A DNA stretch of 37,843 nucleotides from NCBI GenBank assembly GCA_002344345.1, contig DDTL01000195.1, forward strand, positions 1 through 37,843, read 5' to 3'. Of the stretch, positions 16,084 to 22,735 are shown one piece after another (the first letter of the stretch is position 1; each line of letters begins with the position of its first letter). The translations under genes were made by a program, and so were the position numbers. Source of the stretch: Saprospiraceae bacterium UBA2365 (GTDB taxonomy: Bacteria > Bacteroidota > Bacteroidia > Chitinophagales > Saprospiraceae). A model generated the notes under the pieces. That model saw only the letters and a list, made by a program, of their open reading frames with translations, was not told the DNA's origin and ran no database searches.

Positions 16084-16513
16084 TTGATTTGCAAACTTCA
16101 CGACGGTTGGCTACTTGGCACCAAACAAGATAGTGGCAGTTTTTCAATAGCATTAAATGACTTTCCAACTTATGTTTTTGCTGACTCCCTAATTGAATAT
16201 TCAGGAACAACAATATTGCCTATACCGGAGATAAGGAAGATACACCTATTACCGTATTCGAAAACAATTTTATCGATCTTTTGAACCGGATACCTACAGG
16301 AGCACGCTTTTGTACCTGATCCGGCAAAATGGCGAACTCACCACGTATATCGAAGAAACCACCGCAGGATTATTCGCGGAAAGCAAATGGTTTGCACTTT
16401 TTGAAAACACCGGTTATAAGATGGAACAAAAACCTTTGAACGGCCTTTATGATGCTTTTTTATTGGGTGAAGGAGACTATCCATTGGTCGTTTTTATCGG
16501 AGTGAAGAAATGA
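16084..16513 (+). pseudogene. Frameshifted C-terminal fragment, possibly a SAM-dependent methyltransferase
   Basis: Three frames join into one protein-like chain. Frame A (16084 to about 16222) reads HDGWLLGTKQDSGSF...FPTYVFADSLIEYSG. Frame B (about 16225-16305) reads GDKEDTPITVFENNF...RIPTGARF. Frame C (about 16305-16513) reads YLIRQNGELTTYIEETTAGL...GEGDYPLVVFIGVKK and ends in TGA. Two one-base shifts separate them, and the N-terminal half is missing. From memory the tail (EETTAGLF...KWFALFENTGY) resembles class I SAM-dependent methyltransferases, but no SAM-binding motif is present in the fragment, so the family call is weak. It looks like a gene truncated at the right edge of the accessory island. 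Confidence 0.55.
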
Positions 16514-16541
16514 TGGTGATTGATCTTAGTCAGGAGAATGA

Positions 16542-17237
16542 CTATCCTTTCTGATAAATATCCTTGAGCCTGGTTTTGTCAGAGATCAGGATATCCTTGC
16601 CATCCAGTAAAATAATGCCATCCCGTTCAAATTCCTTCAAAAATTTGACTGTACTTTCTATGGTGATGGAGGCAAAATCAGCCAATTCCTGTCGCGTGAG
16701 ATACAAAAATACCCTTTCATCTATGAATTCTTCCGATAAATACAGCAGGGCAGATGCCAGTTTGCCCCGCATTTGCTTGTAGGAAAGATTTTGGATCATT
16801 TCCAGGTATCGTTTTTCGTTCTGGCAATTCCGGGCAGTTATCCTGAGTGCAAAATCCGGATTTTGATACAAAAGCTGTTTCAGCGCTGTTTTGTCGATCA
16901 TACAAATTTCAGCATCCTTGATGGCCACTGCGCTGTATGGATAAACGGTATCTTCAAAAACAGTGGTAAAAGCGATAAATTCGCCCTGACGGGCAAGGCG
17001 GATGTTCATTTGTTTGTTACCTCCGGTCTGAAGAAAAACTTTTACCAAACCTTCGACAACATACAATACATGGGGTGCAAACGCTCCTTGTTTAAATACC
17101 GTTTCGCCCTTCAGATAACTGACCTGAGCTTTTTTAGCGTTCAGAAATTCCAGGTCATCAGGGATCAGCAAACTGAAGCAATGTGCAGCATTAACTGTTT
17201 GAAAACAATCTTTTTCCCCTATATTTTGATCACTCAT
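16542..17237 (-). CDS. Crp/Fnr family transcriptional regulator
   Basis: The 231-residue product has a cyclic-nucleotide-binding-type beta barrel (about residues 22-130, with GETVFKQGAFAPHVLYVVEGLVKV), a long dimerisation helix and a C-terminal winged helix (about 155-231; recognition region LTRQELADFASITIESTVKFL). The phosphate-binding cassette (GEFIAFTTVFEDTVYPYSA, about 85-103) lacks the cAMP-binding Arg, so it probably does not bind cAMP in the usual way. Cys11 and Cys20 near the N-terminus, plus Cys112 and Cys138, leave room for redox or Fe-S sensing, but they do not form the classic Fnr pattern. It is divergent from a thioredoxin-like/thioredoxin reductase pair, which is its likely target. 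A -7 box lies just upstream. Confidence 0.88.
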   Translation of the reverse strand: MSDQNIGEKDCFQTVNAAHCFSLLIPDDLEFLNAKKAQVSYLKGETVFKQGAFAPHVLYVVEGLVKVFLQTGGNKQMNIRLARQGEFIAFTTVFEDTVYPYSAVAIKDAEICMIDKTALKQLLYQNPDFALRITARNCQNEKRYLEMIQNLSYKQMRGKLASALLYLSEEFIDERVFLYLTRQELADFASITIESTVKFLKEFERDGIILLDGKDILISDKTRLKDIYQKG

Positions 17238-17255
17238 GTATGTTTATTTGAAGTA

Positions 17256-17263
17256 CAAATTTA
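17256..17263 (-). promoter_or_regulatory. Candidate -7 box for the Crp/Fnr gene (TAAATTTG)
   Basis: Read on the minus strand the sequence is TAAATTTG, matching TAnnTTTG, 18 bases before the start codon at 17237. Confidence 0.45.
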
Positions 17264-17358
17264 CAAAATTGTATCATATCCGAAATGAACCATTTTAGTG
17301 TGCAAATTGCAGGTCTTTATTTTTGATTGCGACTTGTGTTTTGGATGATAACTTTTTT

Positions 17359-17403
17359 GTTATAACATTATAACCAGCGCGTTGGTTTTTGCCAATGACC
17401 AAC
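17359..17403. promoter_or_regulatory. Two candidate operators between the Crp/Fnr and thioredoxin genes
   Basis: GTTATAACATTATAAC (17359-17374) is a palindrome broken only at its central base pair. Seven bases on, GTTGGT (17381-17386) and ACCAAC (17398-17403) form a second inverted repeat with an 11-base centre. Both lie 25-70 bases upstream of the -7 box of the thioredoxin gene and inside the divergent promoter region, where a Crp/Fnr dimer would be expected to bind. Confidence 0.45.
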
Positions 17404-17428
17404 AAGCCGGTTTTGATTGCGCTTCATC

Positions 17429-17436
17429 TACTTTTG
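17429..17436 (+). promoter_or_regulatory. Candidate -7 box for the thioredoxin-like gene (TACTTTTG)
   Basis: CTACTTTTGCACC contains TACTTTTG, a match to TAnnTTTG, followed by GCAC. The same extended form (CTACNTTTGCNC) recurs upstream of the DUF486 gene and the cNMP-aspartase gene. The start codon is 43 bases downstream. Confidence 0.55.
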
Positions 17437-17479
17437 CACCCGATTTTAATGATAATTGTATAATAAAATAATTTTAGGA

Positions 17480-17827
17480 ATGAAAATGTTGCAAACTGCA
17501 GTTCACGAAATTGAAACAGCTGATGAATTGCAAAAAATCATCAATGAAAATGAAAACGTAATGGTATGCTGTGGCCGTATGGGTCCGATGTGTATTCCGG
17601 TATATGAAGTGATGGAGGAGCTCGAGGAAGAAAGACCACACATTAAATTCTATTCTATGGCTTTTGATTCCAGAGAAGCAGCTCCTATCCGCAATGCTGA
17701 CATGTGCAGAGGTTTTATGGGCTTGCCTTTTACCGTTTATTACAAAAACGGCAAAATGGTGCAGGCTACTTCAAGTATCCAAAGTCACAAGCAGATCACT
17801 TCAATTCTGGATGCCAACTTCCAATAA
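17480..17827 (+). CDS. Atypical thioredoxin-fold protein with CX6C site
   Basis: The 115-residue product has thioredoxin size and order: helix, strand (NVMVCCG), active-site region, helix (YEVMEELEEE), strand (IKFYSMAFD), cis-Pro region (GLPFTVYYKNGK) and final helix. The usual WCGPC is replaced by CCGRMGPMCIP (Cys30, Cys31, Cys38), so the cysteines are spaced CX6C; another Cys occurs in DMCRGF. The conserved cis-Pro before the last strands is kept. It probably still does thiol-disulfide chemistry, served by the reductase encoded next. ATG at 17480 follows AGGA closely; ATG at 17486 is possible and the TTG at 17456 is unlikely. It is divergent from the Crp/Fnr regulator. Confidence 0.8.
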   Translation: MKMLQTAVHEIETADELQKIINENENVMVCCGRMGPMCIPVYEVMEELEEERPHIKFYSMAFDSREAAPIRNADMCRGFMGLPFTVYYKNGKMVQATSSIQSHKQITSILDANFQ

Positions 17828-17848
17828 TCTAATGATTTAATGTATACC

Positions 17849-17882
17849 AATGCTGGTTGCCCAATGGGTAACCGGCATTTTA
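17849..17882 (+). terminator. Hairpin with T-tract between the thioredoxin-like gene and trxB
   Basis: AATGCTGGTTGCCC and GGGTAACCGGCATT form a 14-pair stem (two G-T pairs) around an AAT loop, followed by TTTTATTT. It ends about 12 bases before the trxB start codon. It looks like a terminator or attenuator that would make less trxB than thioredoxin transcript; it could also mask the trxB start. Confidence 0.75.
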
Positions 17883-17894
17883 TTTCAATGAGTT

Positions 17895-18821
17895 ATGGAA
17901 AATATTTATGATGTCATGATACTTGGAGCCGGTGCAGCAGGCTTGACCGCAGGAATTTACACCTCAAGGGCTAAACTACGGACACTGATACTCAACGAAG
18001 GTGTCATCGGGGGCCAAATGGTACTGACCAATGAAATAGCCAATTATCCGGGGGTTGAAACAACTTCAGGTTATGCGGTGGCTACCATCATGAAGAAACA
18101 AGCCAAAAGCTTTGGTTGCGAGATAAAATCCAATATAAAAATTCAGACTTACCGCCTCCATGATGAAATCAAATCAGTAGACCTCGAAGATGGCCGTAGT
18201 TTTCAGGCGAGATCAGTTATCGTGGCACCCGGAGGAAGACCTCGTCCATTGAATATTCCCGGAGAAGACGAATTTAAAGGAAAAGGTGTATCCTATTGTG
18301 CCACCTGTGACGGTGAGTTTTTTACCGGCAAAGACCTCGTGGTTGTTGGTGGCGGCAATTCAGCCCTGGAAGAAGCAGTAGCACTGACGACTTATGCAAA
18401 TAAGGTAACGATCGTTCACCAATTCGACCATTTTCAGGCTTTCAGACATGCCATTGAGGAAGTCGATAAAAATCCGAAAATTGATTTCATTATGGAATCT
18501 GAATTAAGGGGATTTTTTGGGGACGAAAAACTTAAAAAAGTCAGCATAGAGCATTTACCTACCGGCAAAATATCGGAAATGGGCATCGACGGAACTTTTG
18601 TTTTTATAGGATACATTCCGGGTACAGAAGACTTTAAAGGCCTGATTGCTCTGAATGAACGAAAGGAGATCATCGTGGATGCTGATATGAAGACAGACAT
18701 TCCGGGTGTATTTGCAGCCGGTGATTGTATTGTAAAAAGATATCGTCAGGTCACCACTGCGGTGGCAGATGGCACCATTGCAGCTTTGAGTGCAGCTGAT
18801 TATTTAAGAAATGTGAAATAA
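17895..18821 (+). CDS. trxB: Thioredoxin reductase-like flavoprotein
   Basis: The 308-residue product has the length and plan of low-molecular-weight thioredoxin reductase: FAD loop GAGAAG (11-16), redox-active CATC (Cys135, Cys138), a second dinucleotide fold GGGNSA (152-157) and the C-terminal FAD block GVFAAGDC. The NADPH 2'-phosphate motif HRRxxxR is replaced by HQFDHFQ (175-181), with no Arg. Reductases lacking this motif are known to use NADH or other donors such as ferredoxin, so the electron donor here is open. It follows the atypical thioredoxin gene, its probable substrate, after a hairpin. The symbol reflects family, not proven NADPH use. Confidence 0.9.
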   Translation: MENIYDVMILGAGAAGLTAGIYTSRAKLRTLILNEGVIGGQMVLTNEIANYPGVETTSGYAVATIMKKQAKSFGCEIKSNIKIQTYRLHDEIKSVDLEDGRSFQARSVIVAPGGRPRPLNIPGEDEFKGKGVSYCATCDGEFFTGKDLVVVGGGNSALEEAVALTTYANKVTIVHQFDHFQAFRHAIEEVDKNPKIDFIMESELRGFFGDEKLKKVSIEHLPTGKISEMGIDGTFVFIGYIPGTEDFKGLIALNERKEIIVDADMKTDIPGVFAAGDCIVKRYRQVTTAVADGTIAALSAADYLRNVK

Positions 18822-19205
18822 TGCCCTGTTGATCAGGACATGGATCGTCGTTTCAATAATTGCGCGCATATTTTTGCCTTCAGCCAGGAAATTCCTTGCT
18901 GTCATCCCCAACGCTGAATTTCAAAGAAAATCACTCTTATACACAGAATTCCAAAGAGTTATAAATTTGTCGGTTATAACTCTGCGGTCCTCTGTGAAAG
19001 CCTCTGTAGCTCTCCGCGTAACTCCCCAAAACTCTGAATAAGAACTTACTGTTTAAACGAATTTAACTTCAATCATTCTATTGGTTATCACAGAAAGCTG
19101 TGATTTGATTGATTGAAGATTAATTTCAGGCCATTGTACTTAGAACTTCAAATAATTGAAAGCTTTGTATATTTGTGGTTTTGAATGAACCCTGACAATA
19201 TAAGG
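18822..19205. other. Intergenic region after trxB
   Basis: About 380 bases without a supported gene. It contains a CTCTG-rich stretch (18978-19028; repeated CTCTG/CTCCG phrases such as CTCTGCGGTCCTCTGTG) of a kind often seen as non-coding repeat sequence. The open frame across it (18829-19041) has poor composition. A TATATTTG box, matching TAnnTTTG, lies at 19168-19175, 30 bases before the lipoprotein start. Confidence 0.4.
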
Positions 19206-19826
19206 ATGAAACAAATTTTTATCACTGTGATTGGCAGTTTAATGTTTTTGGCATGTGGCAACAAAAATCCTACTGCTGATTTCCACATAACGATCCCTTT
19301 TCCTGCAAGCTTTCAAGCCCATGTAATGAATTTTGGAGAAGAAGAGGTGCAAACATCGGTTTTATATGATATTCGCAGCGATGTAAAGCAAATCCTTTTG
19401 ATCAGCCAATACAATTACAGGAGTTCGAAAATGTTTTCTGAAAAGACTATTCATGAAGTAGCTTACACCAATACAATGTCAATACGGGCTTTACGTGAAG
19501 TTCCAAATGATGAAGAATTCAGAGATTTTCTTGGGGAAGAACACCTGAAATTCGTTCAGATTTTACCGGAATTAAGTGTGCCAGGGGATTTGCCAGTACT
19601 TAAAATGTATCTGAATGTAAACGATCAGTACGGACAAAGGTTTGAGTCATCCTTTAATTTGGATGGTGGTCAGGAAAGATTTCCATCCATGATCCATGCA
19701 TTACACCACAAGAAAAGAAATATGATCATCTATCTCCAATATTTCAGGATCCGGGAAGGCAAAGGAGAATCTTTGGACAATTATTCAGAGATGACAACTG
19801 CCATCGAGAACACCAGATTTTTTTAA
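19206..19826 (+). CDS. Putative lipoprotein, function unknown
   Basis: The product has 206 residues from ATG 19206 and begins MKQIFITVIGSLMFLACGNK, a lipoprotein signal with Cys17. An in-frame ATG at 19185 would add seven residues before the signal and is less likely. The mature part is mixed beta/alpha with no motif I recognise. Superficially it resembles the small periplasmic lipoproteins found with gliding or secretion machinery, but length and sequence do not let me assign one. It stands alone between trxB and the outer-membrane receptor. Confidence 0.65.
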   Translation: MKQIFITVIGSLMFLACGNKNPTADFHITIPFPASFQAHVMNFGEEEVQTSVLYDIRSDVKQILLISQYNYRSSKMFSEKTIHEVAYTNTMSIRALREVPNDEEFRDFLGEEHLKFVQILPELSVPGDLPVLKMYLNVNDQYGQRFESSFNLDGGQERFPSMIHALHHKKRNMIIYLQYFRIREGKGESLDNYSEMTTAIENTRFF

Positions 19827-20072
19827 ACACCAATGCACATCATTTTTTCGGAGGTCGGAATTTCAGGCGTTAATTTTGTCTGAAAAAACAATCTATCCGT
19901 CTAAATCATTGAACCGGAAAAACGGGAAATCGTTTTTTAAAATGCAGATATACAGTATGTTGTTGAATGATTCAACAATAACCTTGATACTGTTTGGTAG
20001 AATATCAATTTAAAAAAACAATTTTCTAATCAATTTTGCATTTAATAATGGAATTAAATTTTTTTCAACTTT

Positions 20073-22475
20073 ATGTATTTCAGTAAATTCTTAAATATTA
20101 TTATTTTTTTGGCAATCAGTCACTTTGTATCAAATGCACAATCGATCGTGATCGAAGTGCTGGATGAAAAGAATCAGGCGTTGCCGGGTGCGACCATCAT
20201 GATGAATGAAACAACTTCGGACAAGTCATTTGCCGGCGTTACGGATCAGGAAGGTAAAGCTGTTTTTGGAGATCTCACATCTGGTATGTATATGCTTTCG
20301 ATCCAATTTTTAGGTTACGAAACCCTTGAAAAAACGATCCGTGTCGTTAAAAACAAGGAAAATTTTAAATTCAATCTGAAGGAAACTTCTGTCAACCTCG
20401 GAGAAATTACTGTAAAAGCACGCAGACCACTCATGAGACAAGATGGGGAAAAGACCATAGTGGATGTAGAACCGTTGGTCAGCACCACATCCAATACCCT
20501 CGAATTGCTTGAAGCGACTCCCGGCTTGTATGTAGATCCGGACGGCGGTATTTTCCTCGGAACCACAGCTCCTGCAGCAGTTTATATCAATGGCCGTGAA
20601 CAGAAAATGGGCAATCAGGACCTCAACACCATACTGCGTAGTTTGCCTCCGGGAAGTGTGGAACGGATTGAACTGATACGCACACCTTCAGCTAAATACG
20701 AAGCTTCCAGTTCAGGCGGAATCGTCAATATCGTTCTTAAAAAAGGGGTCAAGATCGGTAGATTTGGCAGTGTGAACACAGGCATGAATCAGGGAAAACA
20801 AGGTAATTATTTCGCAGGCCTGAGTTTTAACAACGGCGGAGAATTCTCCAGTTATTATGTCAATGCAAATTATACCTTCAACGGAGCTTTTGATGAATTG
20901 AATGTTACCCGCCAGACTTCAGCACCATTTGTGGTCAATCAACAGTCTGAAATTATTCGCAAAAGCAATCAGGGTAATCTGTCCTATGGTATCAATTTTG
21001 CTCCGAATGAAAAAATAACATGGAGCTACGATGGCAGGCTCAATGGAAGCCTGACAAATTCCAATACGCAGGGTCTGAGCCTGATCAATGCACTCACGAG
21101 TGAAAAACTTTCAGAAATTGATAATGACATAGACAATCATACTCCTTTTCTAAGTTCCCAAAACGATTTCGGTATTAAATACAAGATCGATTCATTGGGC
21201 TCAGAGTGGGAAACAAAATTAAGCTATAATTTTACGAACAATCAGATGGAACAGGAATACCTGGCAAATGTGATTTTTCCACAGATCATCAACACTTCTG
21301 GTGACGGTAAGAGTTATCAAAACAGGCATTTTGTGGATTTTTCTTCTGATTTGTTATATAAACTGCCTTATGATATTAAATTGGAAACAGGCATCAAAAG
21401 CGCATTTCAACAATACTCAACAGATGCATCCTATTTTTATAAACAGGGAGATGCCGAAAGGATCCAGGACTCCAGACGCACGAATGCATTTACTTACACC
21501 GAAAATATAAACGGAGCATATTTACAGGCTTCCAAACCATTGTTCTGGGATATATTGCTGCAAACAGGGGTAAGAGGTGAACATACCTATATGAAGGGTG
21601 CGCAAACCATTCCTTCGGATACCAGTTTTGTGGTCAACAGGTTGGATTGGTTCCCGTTTCTTTATCTGAGCCGTAAGATTTTTAAAATTTCAGATTTCGA
21701 ACTCCGGGGCTTTTTGATCTACCGAAAAACCATCACTCGTCCTACCTACCAGAATCTCAACCCACATCTGCAATATGTGGATCAATTCATGAGTGAAGTG
21801 GGCAATCCTTATCTCGTTCCGCAGTTCACCCACAACTGGGAAGCTAATGTCAGTGTGGATGATATGCCTTTATTCGCTGTAGGACGAAAAAGTACAGAAG
21901 GCATTATTTCCCAGGTAATGTATACAGTGCCAGGAAATTCAGGACAGGCTCTCAGGACTTACGATAATATCGGAAAAAGCCAGGAAGATTATTTCAGGCT
22001 CATAGTTGGTTTGCCTCCGGTCAATAAATACTTTTTTGTAGTGGGAACCCAATACAATCACCTCAGCTATACAGGAACCTATGACGGAGAACCTTTGGAT
22101 TTCAAAAGAGGTAGCTGGTTGTTTTTTACGTTCCATTCACTCCGGATCACTGATAATACCCGGCTGACAATGAATGGATTCCTGTATTATAAAGGACAGA
22201 TGAGTTTCCTTGAACTGGAAACTTTCGGAATGTTGAATTTCGGGCTGACACAGCAGTTTATGGACAAAAAACTTCAGGTCACACTCAATGCCAGGGACGT
22301 TTTACACACGATGGTAACCGGCTTCCAGCTCAATCAGGGTGACATCATCATGAATGGCGACCGTTATGCGGATAACCAGCGGTTTGGCATTAATATCAGG
22401 TACAATTTCGGACTGGAAAAGAATGACAAGAAAAAACCAAACCAGGGATTTGAGTTCGAAATGCCGCAGGAGTGA
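20073..22475 (+). CDS. Outer-membrane beta-barrel receptor, TonB-dependent-like
   Basis: The 800-residue product has a signal peptide ending near VSNAQS. Next comes a carboxypeptidase-regulatory-like beta-sandwich (about 25-105: LPGATIMMNETTSDKSFAGVTDQEGKAVFGDL...LGYETLEK), then a plug-like domain (about 115-225, with TPGLYVDPDGGIFL, AAVYINGREQ and SVERIELIRTPSAKYEASSSGGIVNIVLKK). A long beta-barrel follows to the C-terminus. This matches the outer membrane beta-barrel family close to TonB receptors but shorter than SusC, and no SusD gene follows, so it is not a polysaccharide-locus pair. The ligand is unknown; iron chelate or peptide uptake are options. A terminator follows. Confidence 0.88.
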   Translation: MYFSKFLNIIIFLAISHFVSNAQSIVIEVLDEKNQALPGATIMMNETTSDKSFAGVTDQEGKAVFGDLTSGMYMLSIQFLGYETLEKTIRVVKNKENFKFNLKETSVNLGEITVKARRPLMRQDGEKTIVDVEPLVSTTSNTLELLEATPGLYVDPDGGIFLGTTAPAAVYINGREQKMGNQDLNTILRSLPPGSVERIELIRTPSAKYEASSSGGIVNIVLKKGVKIGRFGSVNTGMNQGKQGNYFAGLSFNNGGEFSSYYVNANYTFNGAFDELNVTRQTSAPFVVNQQSEIIRKSNQGNLSYGINFAPNEKITWSYDGRLNGSLTNSNTQGLSLINALTSEKLSEIDNDIDNHTPFLSSQNDFGIKYKIDSLGSEWETKLSYNFTNNQMEQEYLANVIFPQIINTSGDGKSYQNRHFVDFSSDLLYKLPYDIKLETGIKSAFQQYSTDASYFYKQGDAERIQDSRRTNAFTYTENINGAYLQASKPLFWDILLQTGVRGEHTYMKGAQTIPSDTSFVVNRLDWFPFLYLSRKIFKISDFELRGFLIYRKTITRPTYQNLNPHLQYVDQFMSEVGNPYLVPQFTHNWEANVSVDDMPLFAVGRKSTEGIISQVMYTVPGNSGQALRTYDNIGKSQEDYFRLIVGLPPVNKYFFVVGTQYNHLSYTGTYDGEPLDFKRGSWLFFTFHSLRITDNTRLTMNGFLYYKGQMSFLELETFGMLNFGLTQQFMDKKLQVTLNARDVLHTMVTGFQLNQGDIIMNGDRYADNQRFGINIRYNFGLEKNDKKKPNQGFEFEMPQE

Positions 22476-22518
22476 TCAAAATTATTATCAGCGGTATTTT
22501 ATTCATTGATTTACAGGT

Positions 22519-22559
22519 AAAACCTGCTCCGTTTTCCGGCAGAGCAGGTTTTCTTTTTT
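22519..22559 (+). terminator. Rho-independent terminator after the outer-membrane receptor gene
   Basis: AAAACCTGCTC (22519-22529) pairs perfectly with GAGCAGGTTTT (22542-22552) around a 12-base loop, followed by C and six T. Confidence 0.85.
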
Positions 22560-22735
22560 GAATAGAAAGCATAAGATCACCTAAAACCATTTCAAACAGA
22601 TACATTTTATTCCGGTATAATTATTGTAATTTTATAGCTGAAATACATGATTTGAGTTATTAAGTATTTTGTATTTTTATAATGTATTAAAATTCAGTAT
22701 TTTAAATATTTTGTTTCAATAATTTATCTCTTTTT

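Noticed and set aside
15761..16213. 150-residue minus-strand frame across the third fold-back element
   Set aside because: It crosses the inverted repeat and the start of the broken gene, and shows no domain.
18829..19041. 70-residue ORF after trxB
   Set aside because: Built on CTCTG-type repeats in non-coding sequence; no family resemblance.
20073..22475. SusC-type polysaccharide utilisation receptor
   Set aside because: It is shorter than SusC and no SusD-like gene follows; the GH20 gene downstream has its own upstream region after a terminator.
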